The notes beneath the pieces were generated by a model, which did no database searches, had not been told where the DNA came from, and saw only the letters and a program-made list of their open reading frames with translations. Below, in pieces: positions 8,395-17,102 of a DNA stretch of 64,000 nt (the stretch's first letter is position 1; each line of letters starts with the position of its first letter). The stretch is from Candidatus Palauibacter polyketidifaciens (GTDB lineage: Bacteria > Gemmatimonadota > Gemmatimonadetes > Palauibacterales > Palauibacteraceae), in the NCBI RefSeq assembly GCF_947581785.1, contig NZ_CANPVO010000015.1:124001-188000 (forward strand). The letters run 5' to 3'. The position numbers and the translations under genes are program-made.

Positions 8395-8867
8395 CGGGTC
8401 GGTCCGCCGAGGAGGTGGCAGAGCGCGACCGCGCACCCGTCCGCCGCATCCGCCGGACGCGGCGGCTCGCCGAGCCGCAGGTGGTGCTTGACCATGAACC
8501 CGACCTGTTCCTTGCTCGCGGCGCCTGTCCCGACGACGCGCTTCTTGATTTCGCGCGGCGCGTACTCGTGCACCGGCAGCTCCCGGAGCGCGGCGGCAAG
8601 CACGAGGACGCCCCTGGCGTGCCCGAGCACGAGCGCGGTGCGCGCGTTCCGCCCGTGGAAGGCGCTCTCGATGGCCACGCAGGTCGGCTCCAACCGGTCG
8701 ATGAGTTCAAGCGCCGCGGTGTGGATGTCGACGAGACGCCCGGGGAGGCCCTCTCCGCGCGGCCGCACGACGCCGCACTCGATGAGGCGATACGCGGGCC
8801 CTCCCGGGCGGCGCCCTTCGACGAAGCCGTAGCCGGTCGCCCGCGTGCCCGGGTCGACGCCCAGCAC
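8391..8867 (-). CDS. ruvC: Holliday junction resolvase RuvC
   Basis: 158 residues from GTG 8867 (VLGVDPGTRATGYG). RNase-H-fold endonuclease that resolves four-way junctions. The four acidic catalytic residues are in place: D5 in GVDPG, E67 in AIESAF, and D140 and D143 in the ADAADG segment. The GTG lies just after the yebC stop. A CTG two codons earlier (8873) would overlap that stop, but the GTG is sufficient. The order yebC-ruvC-ruvA-ruvB is widespread in bacteria. Confidence 0.95.
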   Translation of the reverse strand: MLGVDPGTRATGYGFVEGRRPGGPAYRLIECGVVRPRGEGLPGRLVDIHTAALELIDRLEPTCVAIESAFHGRNARTALVLGHARGVLVLAAALRELPVHEYAPREIKKRVVGTGAASKEQVGFMVKHHLRLGEPPRPADAADGCAVALCHLLGGPTR

Positions 8868-8869
8868 CT

Positions 8870-9622
8870 TCAGGGAGCCTCCCAGTCCGCCCCCTCCGCC
8901 TCCTCCAGATCCACGTTCGTATTCACCTTCAGCACGTCGTCGTGCTCGTCGAGCGCGTGCAGGACGGCGAGGACCTTCTCCGCGTCGCGCCCCTCCAGTT
9001 TCACCGTGTTGCCGGGCACCATCGCGAGTTCCGCCTCCTCGACCGGAACGCCGGCGTCGCGCATCGCGCCGAGCACGTCGTGGAAGTCGGGCGCCGCCGT
9101 CGTCACGACGTACATCCCGTCCTCGGACTCGAAGTTCTCCGCCCCCGCCTCGAGCGCCGCGTCGAGCACCGCGTCCTCGTCGCACTCGTCGGCGGAGACG
9201 AGGATCTGACCCTTGCGTTCGAACATCCACGCGACGGAGCCGCTCTGGCCCAGGTTGCCGCCCCGCTTGTCGAGCAGGTGCCGGAGTTCGGCCAGCGTGC
9301 GCCGGGGGTTGTCCGTCAGGCACTCGAGGTAGAGCGCGGCGCCGCCCGGCGCGTAGCCCTCGTGCGTGACCTCCTCGAAGTTCGCGCCCGGCAGGTCCCC
9401 CGTCCCGCGGCGCACGGCGCGATCGATGTTGTCGGCCGGCATCCGCTGGCTCTTCGCGTTGTCGATCGCGGTCCGCAGGCGCGGATTGAAGTCCGGATCT
9501 CCTCCGCCTTCCCGCGCCGCCACGGCGATTTCGCGACCGAGCTTGGAGAAGAGCTTCCCCTTCGCCTTGTCGGTCACCGCCTTCTGGCGCTTGATCTTCG
9601 ACCACTTCGAATGGCCCGCCAC
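8870..9622 (-). CDS. yebC: YebC/PmpR family protein
   Basis: 250 residues starting MAGHSKWSKIKRQKAVTDK, the hallmark of the YebC/TACO1 family. Members have been described as transcriptional regulators and more recently as factors that help ribosomes through difficult motifs such as polyproline; the role here is not shown by the sequence. The NIDRAVRRGTG, YAPGGAALYLECLTDN and GSVAWMFERKG segments are conserved. Lies 20 bp downstream of the EF-G-like gene and directly ahead of ruvC. Confidence 0.95.
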   Translation of the reverse strand: MAGHSKWSKIKRQKAVTDKAKGKLFSKLGREIAVAAREGGGDPDFNPRLRTAIDNAKSQRMPADNIDRAVRRGTGDLPGANFEEVTHEGYAPGGAALYLECLTDNPRRTLAELRHLLDKRGGNLGQSGSVAWMFERKGQILVSADECDEDAVLDAALEAGAENFESEDGMYVVTTAAPDFHDVLGAMRDAGVPVEEAELAMVPGNTVKLEGRDAEKVLAVLHALDEHDDVLKVNTNVDLEEAEGADWEAP

Positions 9623-9642
9623 CGGCTACCGCCCGCTCGTTT

Positions 9643-11730
9643 CTAGTCTTCGTCGCGCTGCGACTCGGCGATCACCTTCTCCTGAACATGCGGAGGAACC
9701 TGCTCGTACGCAGCCAGGCTGCGCGTGTGCGTTGCCTTTCCGTGCGTCAGGGAGCGCAGCGCGGCGGAATACTTGTAGAGTTCCGCCTGGGGGACGTGCG
9801 CCTTCACGACCTGCCGCCGCCCCTTCGAATCCATGCCGAGCACGCGGCCGCGCCGCTGGTTGAGGTCCCCCATCACCTCGCCCATGTATTCCTCGGGCGT
9901 CTCGACCTCGACCTCCATGATCGGCTCGAGGATCACGGGGTTTGCGTCCCGCGCGACCTTCTGGAAGGCGATCGATCCCGCGATCTGGAAGGCGATGTCC
10001 GAGCTGTCCACGGAGTGATGCGATCCGTCGTAGCACTCGGCCTGGAAGTCCACGAGCGGATAGCCGGCGAGGACCCCCCGGTTCGAGGCCTCCCCGATCC
10101 CCTTCCCCACGGCCGGGACGAACTTGGTCGGGATCACGCCGCCCTTGATCGAGTCGACGAACCTGTACCCTTCCCCGCGCGGCAGCGGGCTGAGCCGGAT
10201 GTGGCAGTCGCCGAACTGCCCGCGCCCGCCCGACTGCTTCTTGTGGCGCCCCTGCCCCTCCGCGGTCTTCGTGATCGTCTCGCGGTAGGCGATGTTCGGC
10301 TGGTGCGTGTCCACGTTGACCCCGTACTTCCGAGTCATCTTCTCCAGCGAGATGTTGAGGTGGATCTCGCCGAGCCCGCGGATGATCGTCTGGCCCCGCT
10401 CGGGATCGTAGCCGGAGGAAAAGGTCGGATCCTCCTCGTGCAGCTTCGCGAGGCCGCTGCCGATCTTGTCCTCGTCGGCCCGCGTGCGGGCGGTGACGGC
10501 GAGGGAGAGATCCGGCTGGGGCCATTCGATCCCGCCGAAGGAGAGCTGGCTCCCGCTGTCGCAGAGCGTGTCCCCGGTGTGCGTGTCCTTGAGCTTCGTC
10601 ACGACCCCGATGTCGCCGGGGTTCAGCGCGTCGACGTCGATGCGGCGCGCCCCGTGCGGAATCGCAAGATGCGCGATGCGCTCGCTCGCGGAACGGTCGG
10701 GGTTCGCGAGCGTGACGCCGTTCGTGATCCGGCCGGAGAAGACGCGGAAATAGCTCAGGTCGCCGACGTGGGGCTCCGACGTCGTCTTGAAGACGAGCGC
10801 CGCGGTGGGCGACCCGGCTCCCGGCTCCAGCGACACTCCGCCGTTTCCGTCGCTCGCGCTCTGGGACGCGGCGCGGTCGGGCGAGGGGAAGAGTTCCACG
10901 ATGCGGTCCATGAGCGCCGGCACTCCCGCGCTCGTCTGGCATGAGCCGCAGAACACGGGGACGATGTCGCCGGAGCGGATCGCTTCCGCGAACACTTCGC
11001 CGAGGCGGCCGGGATCGAGTTCCTCTCCCTCGAAATAAGCTTCGAGCAGGTCGTCATCCCCCGACACGATCGCCTCGATGAGCTCCTCCCTGAGGTCCTC
11101 CACCTCCGACGCGATATCCTCGGGTGCGTCGGCGACGCCGGCCGCCCCCTTGTCCCCACCCTTGGAGGTGTGGGCCTTCATCGTGAGGAGGTCGACGAAG
11201 CCGCTGAAGTCGGCGCCCGCCCCGATGGGGACGTGGACCGGCATCGCGGCGGAGGTGAGTTCGCCGCGGATCTGGCCGAGGGTGTTTCGGAAGTCCGCGT
11301 TGTCGCGGTCCATCAGCGACACGAAGACGGCCCGGGGCAGGCTCGCGGCGTCCGCGGCGGCCCAGGTCTTTTCCGTCCCCACCTCGACGCCGGAGATCGC
11401 ATCGATGACGCAGATGCCGGCGTCCGCCACGCGGATCCCCGCCACGACTTCACCCAGGAAATCGAGGTAGCCGGGAGTGTCGATGAGATTGATCCGCACG
11501 TCGTTCCGGACGGCGTGGGCGACGGCGAGGTTGATCGAGATCTTGTGGCCGGTCTCTTCCGGCGTGAAGTCGGTGAGCGCGTTCCCCTTCTGGACATCGC
11601 CCTTCCGCGTGGCTCCGCCGGCGATGTAGCACATCGCGTCCACAAGCGTCGTCTTGCCCGCCCCCCCGTGCCCGAAGAGGACGACGTTGCGAAGGTTGCG
11701 CGTTTGATATTCCGAGGCGGCAGGCGCCAT
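9643..11730 (-). CDS. Elongation factor G-like GTPase (EF-G paralogue)
   Basis: 695 residues from ATG 11730, preceded by a strong GAGGAG Shine-Dalgarno site. It has the EF-G layout: GTPase domain, beta-barrel domain II, and C-terminal domains III-V (IRGLGEIHLNI, GGRGQFGDC, EPIMEVEVETPEEYMGEVMGDLNQRRG). Differences from true EF-G are the P-loop GHGGAGKTT (EF-G has GHIDAGKTT) and the G4 motif, where NKMD is replaced by SLMD. This is the FusA2-like group, whose role is uncertain. Neighbours are yebC and ruvC. Not the housekeeping EF-G, which usually sits with rpsL/rpsG/tuf. Confidence 0.88.
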   Translation of the reverse strand: MAPAASEYQTRNLRNVVLFGHGGAGKTTLVDAMCYIAGGATRKGDVQKGNALTDFTPEETGHKISINLAVAHAVRNDVRINLIDTPGYLDFLGEVVAGIRVADAGICVIDAISGVEVGTEKTWAAADAASLPRAVFVSLMDRDNADFRNTLGQIRGELTSAAMPVHVPIGAGADFSGFVDLLTMKAHTSKGGDKGAAGVADAPEDIASEVEDLREELIEAIVSGDDDLLEAYFEGEELDPGRLGEVFAEAIRSGDIVPVFCGSCQTSAGVPALMDRIVELFPSPDRAASQSASDGNGGVSLEPGAGSPTAALVFKTTSEPHVGDLSYFRVFSGRITNGVTLANPDRSASERIAHLAIPHGARRIDVDALNPGDIGVVTKLKDTHTGDTLCDSGSQLSFGGIEWPQPDLSLAVTARTRADEDKIGSGLAKLHEEDPTFSSGYDPERGQTIIRGLGEIHLNISLEKMTRKYGVNVDTHQPNIAYRETITKTAEGQGRHKKQSGGRGQFGDCHIRLSPLPRGEGYRFVDSIKGGVIPTKFVPAVGKGIGEASNRGVLAGYPLVDFQAECYDGSHHSVDSSDIAFQIAGSIAFQKVARDANPVILEPIMEVEVETPEEYMGEVMGDLNQRRGRVLGMDSKGRRQVVKAHVPQAELYKYSAALRSLTHGKATHTRSLAAYEQVPPHVQEKVIAESQRDED

Positions 11731-11840
11731 GTACTCCTCCTGGGATGGAACCGGGGCCGGCGACCCGCGACAGGCGCTTGCTCCGGCCACGGGCCGTTCC
11801 ATGCGCGACGCTCCCGGCCGGGGGCTCGCGCGGGGCGGAC

Positions 11841-11869
11841 ATTGTAGAAACCGGCGGCGAAAAACTCCA
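11841..11869 (-). promoter_or_regulatory. Candidate sigma-70 promoter for the EF-G-like gene
   Basis: In the 162-bp gap between the rhomboid gene and the EF-G-like gene, the minus strand has TACAAT (11846-11841) and, 17 bp upstream, TGGAGT (11869-11864). The -10 is good and the -35 is poor. This would give a leader of about 100 nt before the start at 11730. Low confidence. Confidence 0.3.
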
Positions 11870-11892
11870 GCCGCGCCGCGGGTGCGGGCCGG

Positions 11893-12801
11893 CTAGTGGG
11901 TGCGGGTCTTCTTCTCCGTCCCGTTGGTCTGCTGGTACTGCCGACTCACTTCGTCGAGGAAGGCGCGCTCGCGCGCCGAGAGGGAGTCCATGCCGTCCGC
12001 GCGGATCTTGTCGAGGATCCGGTCCACTTCGTCGAGGGAATCCCCGTCCACCCGGCGGCGGCGGCCGGGCGGGGGCGGCGGCCGCCGGGTGGGCGCCGGC
12101 CGCCGGGTGGGCGCCGGCCGCTCCTTGTAGAGGGCCCTCTGCGCGAAGCGGCCGATGCGTTCTCCGTAACGGAGATAGACGAACCCGGTCACGAGTCCGC
12201 CGAGGTGGGCCCAGTGCGCCACGCCGTCCGCCGACCCCTGTACGGTGGAGAGGAGGGTGAGGGCGCCGAGCCCGGCGACGAACCACTTCGCCGGCACGGG
12301 AAAGACGAAGTAGAGGTAGATCTTCGCGTCCGGCCAGTTGAGGGCGAAGGCGACGAGGAGGCCGAAGATCGCCCCGGAGGCGCCCACCATGATCGTCGGC
12401 CCCGTAAGCGAGTAGAGGAGCACGGAGAACGCGGCCCCGCCGAGCCCGGTCACGAGGTAGAAACGGAGGAAGAAACGGCTGCCCCACTTCTGTTCGAGCG
12501 GCGGGCCGAAGAAGAAGAGGGCGAGCATGTTCATGAACAGGTGCATGAAGCCGCCGTGCACGAACATGTAGGTGACGGCGGTCCACGGGCGCGTGAGGAA
12601 GAGGGGCACCGCGAAGCCGAGCCATTCGATCGCCCCGGCGGGCACGATCCGCACCGCCATGAGGAGGAAGATCGCGAAGTTCGCGATCATGAGCCGCAGG
12701 ACCCAGCGACTCATCGGAAAGCCGTGGCCGAAGCGGACGCCGCCCGAGCGGCCGCCACCGAAGCGGCCGCCACCGCCCCGGAACGCGGGCTGTCTCATCA
12801 T
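11893..12801 (-). CDS. Rhomboid family intramembrane serine protease
   Basis: 302 residues with about six transmembrane segments. The catalytic serine is in GASGAIFG and the catalytic histidine in AHWAHLGGLVTG; the first-loop motif is HGGFMHLFMNM. The protease core (about residues 30-220) is flanked by a glycine/arginine-rich N-terminus (about 25 residues) and a cytosolic C-terminal tail. The tail has an APTRRP duplication, a proline run and a basic patch, then a charged helical end (DEVDRILDKIRADG). Cleaves membrane proteins in or near the membrane; the substrate is unknown. The ATG overlaps the ddl stop (ATGA). Confidence 0.92.
   Translation of the reverse strand: MMRQPAFRGGGGRFGGGRSGGVRFGHGFPMSRWVLRLMIANFAIFLLMAVRIVPAGAIEWLGFAVPLFLTRPWTAVTYMFVHGGFMHLFMNMLALFFFGPPLEQKWGSRFFLRFYLVTGLGGAAFSVLLYSLTGPTIMVGASGAIFGLLVAFALNWPDAKIYLYFVFPVPAKWFVAGLGALTLLSTVQGSADGVAHWAHLGGLVTGFVYLRYGERIGRFAQRALYKERPAPTRRPAPTRRPPPPPGRRRRVDGDSLDEVDRILDKIRADGMDSLSARERAFLDEVSRQYQQTNGTEKKTRTH
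12083..12118 (+). repeat. 18-bp perfect tandem duplication in the rhomboid tail
   Basis: An 18-bp unit (cgccgggtgggcgccggc) occurs twice back to back inside the rhomboid gene. On the coding strand it produces the repeated hexapeptide APTRRP. It keeps the reading frame and looks like replication slippage in a proline/arginine-rich linker. Confidence 0.85.
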
Positions 12802-14030
12802 CCCGAACCTGCCTCGCTCTGGTTCGCCCCCCCGCCGTCCGCCCCGCCGCCGTCCTGGAGGTCGATCGCCGAGGCGAGCCGTTCGTCACGCTCCGCGCGT
12901 TCGATCGCGAGCCGGATGAGGCGGTCGATGAGTTCCGGGTAGGACACGCCGCTCGCATCCCAGAGCTTGGGGTACATGCTGATCCGCGTGAAGCCCGGGA
13001 GTGTGTTGATCTCGTTTATCACCAGTGAACCGGACGGGAGGGGGCCGCAAGGCTCCGTCGCGAGGAAGAGGTCGACCCGCGCCATCCCCTCGCAGCACAG
13101 CGCCCGGAAGGCGCGGACGGCGATCTCGCGGGCCCGCGCCGTGGTCTCGGCATCGAGATCCGCCGGAATGAGAAGGTCCGCGCCGTCGTGATCCAGGTAC
13201 TTGGCTTCGTAGGAGTAGAACGCGTGCGTGGGGACGATCTCCCCGGGAACCGAGGCTTCGGGCGTCTCGTTCCCGAGGACGGAGATCTCGATCTCGCGGC
13301 CCCGGATCGTCCGTTCGAGGAGCACCTTGGTGTCAAAGGAAAAGGCCTCGTCGAGCGCCCGCCGGTAGTCCGCGTCCGTTTCGGCCTTCGACACGCCGAC
13401 GGATGACCCCATGTTCGCCGGCTTGACGAAGATCGGGGCGTCGAGCGCGGCCACGGTCTCGTCCCAGGAGGGGGCTTCGGCACGGGAGAGCACCGTGATG
13501 AAGGGCGCGACGGGGATACCCGCGTCACGCAGCAGCCGCTTGGCCACGTCCTTGTCCATGCAGACGGCCGAGCCGAGGATCCCGGGCCCGACGAAGGGGA
13601 GGTGCGCGAGTCGCAGGAGCCCCTGGACGGTGCCGTCCTCGCCGAAAGGACCGTGGAGGACGGGAAAGATGACGTCGAGTTCCGGCAGCTCGGCCGGCTC
13701 CGGGCGCCCCTCGCCGGAACCGTCGGGTTCGCCGGGGTCCTCGTGACCGTGTGGGACGACGGGGACGATCCGCGGGCGGCGGCCGGGGGTCAGGGCGAGC
13801 CGGACCGGCGCGTGGGGGAGGCGGATGCGCCGCGGGTCCGAGGCGTGCCGCAGGAAGCGCGATTCGTCGGCGAGATGCCAGCGGCCGCGCCGGTCGATGC
13901 CGATGAGCACGATGTCGTAGCGCTCGCGGTCGATCGCCTCGATGACGTTCTTCGCCGAGCGGAGCGACACCTCGTGCTCCGGGGACTCGCCGCCGAAGAG
14001 GACGCCGACGCGCACGCGGGGGTCAGCCAC
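12798..14030 (-). CDS. ddl: D-alanine--D-alanine ligase
   Basis: 410 residues from GTG 14030 (VADPRVRVGVLFGGESPEHEVSL begins with this codon). Joins two D-alanines for peptidoglycan precursors. ATP-grasp family: N-terminal GGESPEHEVSLRSA, PVLHGPFGEDGTVQGLL, substrate-binding KPANMGSSVGVSKA, and the metal-binding end INEINTLPGFT. An insert of about 35 residues rich in Pro/Glu lies between the early strand (IVPVVPHGHE) and LPELDVIFPV. The start overlaps the preceding gene; the stop overlaps the rhomboid ATG. Cytoplasmic; no other mur genes are nearby. Confidence 0.93.
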   Translation of the reverse strand: MADPRVRVGVLFGGESPEHEVSLRSAKNVIEAIDRERYDIVLIGIDRRGRWHLADESRFLRHASDPRRIRLPHAPVRLALTPGRRPRIVPVVPHGHEDPGEPDGSGEGRPEPAELPELDVIFPVLHGPFGEDGTVQGLLRLAHLPFVGPGILGSAVCMDKDVAKRLLRDAGIPVAPFITVLSRAEAPSWDETVAALDAPIFVKPANMGSSVGVSKAETDADYRRALDEAFSFDTKVLLERTIRGREIEISVLGNETPEASVPGEIVPTHAFYSYEAKYLDHDGADLLIPADLDAETTARAREIAVRAFRALCCEGMARVDLFLATEPCGPLPSGSLVINEINTLPGFTRISMYPKLWDASGVSYPELIDRLIRLAIERAERDERLASAIDLQDGGGADGGGANQSEAGSG

Positions 14031-14454
14031 CGGACGGCACCGGGTAGCTGACGGGGAGTTGCGCCCAGATGGCGGTGGGGACGCCGCCGTGCCGCGCCGG
14101 CCGGTACCGCAGGAGGCGGGCGCCCTCCACCGCGGCCGAGTCGAGGACGGCATGTCCCGACGAGGTCACGACCGCGACGGAATCGACGCGTCCGACAGCG
14201 GAGATTCGAATGCGGAGGAGGATCTCTCCGCCCGCCCCCTCCTCCAGGGCCTGTGCCGGATAGGGGAACGCGGGAGACGGCGGGGACTCGAGGACGGGCC
14301 ACACGAGGCCGCCCTCGCGGAGCTGGTCGACGCGCAGCGCGCCGACCTCGGAGCCGGGCTCGTCCGCGCACCCGGTGGACCCGGCGCCGGCGAGGGCGGC
14401 GAGCGCCGCAAAAACGCCGGACCCTGCGGCCCGCGGCAAGAGCCGGTCATGCAT
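14023..14454 (-). CDS. Exported TonB C-terminal-domain protein
   Basis: 143 residues. A hydrophobic export signal at residues 8-26 ends in a possible weak lipobox (AGSTGC). A TonB C-terminal-like domain follows: PYPAQALEEGAGGEILLRIRIS, GRVDSVAVVTSSGHAVLDSAA, and YRPARHGGVPTAIWAQLPVSY. The proline-rich periplasmic spanner of true TonB is missing, and no ExbB/ExbD lie nearby. It may therefore be a stand-alone periplasmic domain rather than an energy transducer. Overlaps mutS by 8 bp at its start and ddl by 8 bp at its end. Confidence 0.75.
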   Translation of the reverse strand: MHDRLLPRAAGSGVFAALAALAGAGSTGCADEPGSEVGALRVDQLREGGLVWPVLESPPSPAFPYPAQALEEGAGGEILLRIRISAVGRVDSVAVVTSSGHAVLDSAAVEGARLLRYRPARHGGVPTAIWAQLPVSYPVPSGG

Positions 14455-17095
14455 CGCCGTACGCCTTCCATTCGGCGAGCGTGTTCAGCGCTTCGAGGGG
14501 CGTCATCCCATCGAGGTCGATCCCGGCCAGCTTCTCGAGCACCTCGCGCGCGGCGGCGAGGTCCGCGCTCTCGGCGCTGTCGGGCGCGGACGGCACGGGG
14601 CCGTCCTTCGGACCGGGGGCGGCAGCTTCGAAGAGGGAGAGTTGCCCCATCCCCGCTTCGGCGAGCGCGGCTCCGCGGCCGCCGGCGCCCCACGGCCCGC
14701 TCTCGAGCACGTGCAGGATGCGGGCAGCGCGCCCCACGACATCGGGGGGCAGCCCGGCGAGCCGGGCGACGTGCACGCCGTAGGAACGATCCGAGCCCCC
14801 CGGCTGCAGCCGGTAGAGGAAGACGATGTCCCGGCCGGTCTCCCGCACGGCGACGTTGAAGGCGGCCGCGCGCGGCAGCGACTCCGCGAGGCCGACGAGT
14901 TCGTGGTAATGGGTGGCGAACACCGTGCGCGCCCCGAGTTCGTGCAGTCGCTCCGTCACCGCCCACGCGATCGAGAGACCGTCGTACGTCGACGTGCCCC
15001 GCCCGATCTCGTCGAGGAGGACGAGCGAGCGCTCGGTGGCGCCGTGCAGGATGGTCGCCGTTTCCGTCATCTCCACCATGAAGGTGCTCTGCCCCGCCGC
15101 GAGGTTGTCGCTGGCGCCCACGCGCGTGAACACGCGATCGCATACCCCGATGCGGGCCCGGCGAGCCGGGACGAAGGAACCGATGTGCGCCATGAGCGCG
15201 ATGAGCCCCGCCTGGCGCAGCACGGTGGACTTCCCCGCCATGTTCGGGCCGGTGACGATCAGGGTCCGGTGTTCGTCGTCCAGCCGCATGTCGTTCGGGA
15301 TGAAGGTGTCCCTTGCGACCGCGGTCTCGACGACGGGGTGCCGGCCCTCTTCGATGTCGAAGACGATGTCGTCGCTGAGCCGCGGGCGCACGTAGTCCTC
15401 GGCGGCCGCGACCTCGCCGAGGCAGACGAGGAAGTCGATCTCGGCGACGTGGGCGGCGGCCGCCTGGATCCGCCCCACCTCGGCCGCGACGGCATCCCGC
15501 ACCGAGTGGAAGAGCCGCGCCTCGAGCTTCGCGATCTCATCATCGGCGCCGAGGACCTTCGCTTCCCATTCCTTGAGTTCCGGCGTGAGGTAGCGCTCGG
15601 CGTTGGTGAGCGTCTGCCGGCGGGTCCACTCCTCCGGCACGCGGTCGAGCTTCGCGCGCGTGACCTCGAGATAGTACCCGAACACCTTGTTGAACCCGAT
15701 CTTCAGCGTGTCGATGCCGGTGCGCTCGCGCTCCCTCACCTGCATGCCGGCGATGAAGTCGACGGCGCTTCCGCGCGTGCCGCGCAGCTCGTCGAGGTCG
15801 GCGGAGAAGCCGCTTCGGATCACACCCCCGTACTTGAGGGCGTGGGGGGCCTCGGGGTCGATGGCTTCGTCGATGCGGGCCGCCACGTCCGGGAGCGGAT
15901 CGAAGCCGGAACGAAGCTCGGCGAGACGGCCGGCCTCCAGCGGCTCGAGGGCGGCCGCCAGCCCCGGCAGCGCGCCGAGCGAGAGGCCGAGACCGAGGAG
16001 TTCGCGGGGCGCCGCGCGACCGGCGGAGACGCGGGCGGCGAGCCGCTCCAGGTCGCGGATCGGGCGGAGCGCGCTTCGGATGCGCTCCCGCTCCTCCGCC
16101 CGCTCGACGAGTTCCTGCACGGCGTCGAGGCGGGCCGCGATCTCGGCGGGGACGACGAGCGGTCGCAGCAGGCGCCGGCGCAGCAGGCGCGCCCCCATCG
16201 GCGTCCGCGTGCGGTCGACGAGGGCGAGAAGCGACGCGCCCTCGCCGGGGCGCAGCGGTTCCACGAGTTCGAGGTTCCGCCGGGTCATCTCGTCGAGGTA
16301 CATCACGCGTCCGGCCCGGTCCACGCGCGGCGGCCGCAGGTGATCGAGGCCGGTCGGCCGCACCTCGTCCAGGTAGCCGAGGAGGGCGCCGCTCGCCGCG
16401 AGGAGAAGCGGGTCGCCCGCGGAGTCGAGGCCGAAGCCGGTGGAGGAGGCGACCCCGAACCGTTCCCGGAGCCGCTCGTCCCCGAGCGAAGCGTCGAAGC
16501 GCCAGGCGGGGCGCGCGGTCACGTGCCAGGGTCCGGCCGGCGCCTCCGTCTCCTCGGGGATCACGATCTCGGCGGGCTCGATCCGCCCGAGTTCGTCGCT
16601 GAGATCCGCGGCGGCGACCTCGCGAAGCTCGAACTCGCCGGTCGAGAGGTCGACGGTGGCGAGCCCGAACGGGGCGTCTCCGGCGATCGCGACGACGTAG
16701 TTGTTGCGGCGCGCCGCGAGAAGCTTGTCCTCGAGGACCGTGCCCGGAGTGATGATCTCGACGACGTCCCGCCGCACGATCCCCCGGGCCTCCGCCGGAT
16801 CCTCGAGCTGCTCGCAGATCGCCACTCGGCGGCCCATTTCGAGCAGGCGGGCGACGTACTCGTCCACGGCCTTCACGGGGACGCCCGCGAGGGGGATGTC
16901 CCGCTTTCCGCCGTTGTTCCGGGCGGTGAGGGTGAGCCCCAGCAGGCCGCTCCCCTCCTCCGCGTCCTCGAAGAACATCTCGTAGAAGTCGCCGACCCGG
17001 AAGAAGAGGAGCGAATCGGGGTGGCGCGACTTGATGTCGAGATACTGACGGATGAGCGGCGGGTACGCCTCCGAGCCCGTGGTCGCCGCAGCCAT
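14447..17095 (-). CDS. mutS: DNA mismatch repair protein MutS
   Basis: 882 residues from ATG 17095 (MAAATTGSEAYPPLIRQYLDIK). The mismatch-wedging F-Y-E motif is at residues 37-39 (GDFYEMFF). The connector, lever and clamp domains follow, then the ABC-type ATPase: Walker A GPNMAGKST, Walker B LLDEIGRGTSTYDG, and ATHYHEL. Typical length for MutS1. The reading frame is open upstream but only this start matches the family. No mutL in the window. The SPOR gene lies 7 bp upstream, so they are probably co-transcribed. Confidence 0.97.
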   Translation of the reverse strand: MAAATTGSEAYPPLIRQYLDIKSRHPDSLLFFRVGDFYEMFFEDAEEGSGLLGLTLTARNNGGKRDIPLAGVPVKAVDEYVARLLEMGRRVAICEQLEDPAEARGIVRRDVVEIITPGTVLEDKLLAARRNNYVVAIAGDAPFGLATVDLSTGEFELREVAAADLSDELGRIEPAEIVIPEETEAPAGPWHVTARPAWRFDASLGDERLRERFGVASSTGFGLDSAGDPLLLAASGALLGYLDEVRPTGLDHLRPPRVDRAGRVMYLDEMTRRNLELVEPLRPGEGASLLALVDRTRTPMGARLLRRRLLRPLVVPAEIAARLDAVQELVERAEERERIRSALRPIRDLERLAARVSAGRAAPRELLGLGLSLGALPGLAAALEPLEAGRLAELRSGFDPLPDVAARIDEAIDPEAPHALKYGGVIRSGFSADLDELRGTRGSAVDFIAGMQVRERERTGIDTLKIGFNKVFGYYLEVTRAKLDRVPEEWTRRQTLTNAERYLTPELKEWEAKVLGADDEIAKLEARLFHSVRDAVAAEVGRIQAAAAHVAEIDFLVCLGEVAAAEDYVRPRLSDDIVFDIEEGRHPVVETAVARDTFIPNDMRLDDEHRTLIVTGPNMAGKSTVLRQAGLIALMAHIGSFVPARRARIGVCDRVFTRVGASDNLAAGQSTFMVEMTETATILHGATERSLVLLDEIGRGTSTYDGLSIAWAVTERLHELGARTVFATHYHELVGLAESLPRAAAFNVAVRETGRDIVFLYRLQPGGSDRSYGVHVARLAGLPPDVVGRAARILHVLESGPWGAGGRGAALAEAGMGQLSLFEAAAPGPKDGPVPSAPDSAESADLAAAREVLEKLAGIDLDGMTPLEALNTLAEWKAYGDA

Positions 17096-17102
17096 CAGCG
17101 CC

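Noticed and set aside
8867-8873. CTG start for ruvC overlapping the yebC stop
   Set aside because: The GTG two codons later is canonical and gives the full conserved protein, so a CTG is not needed.
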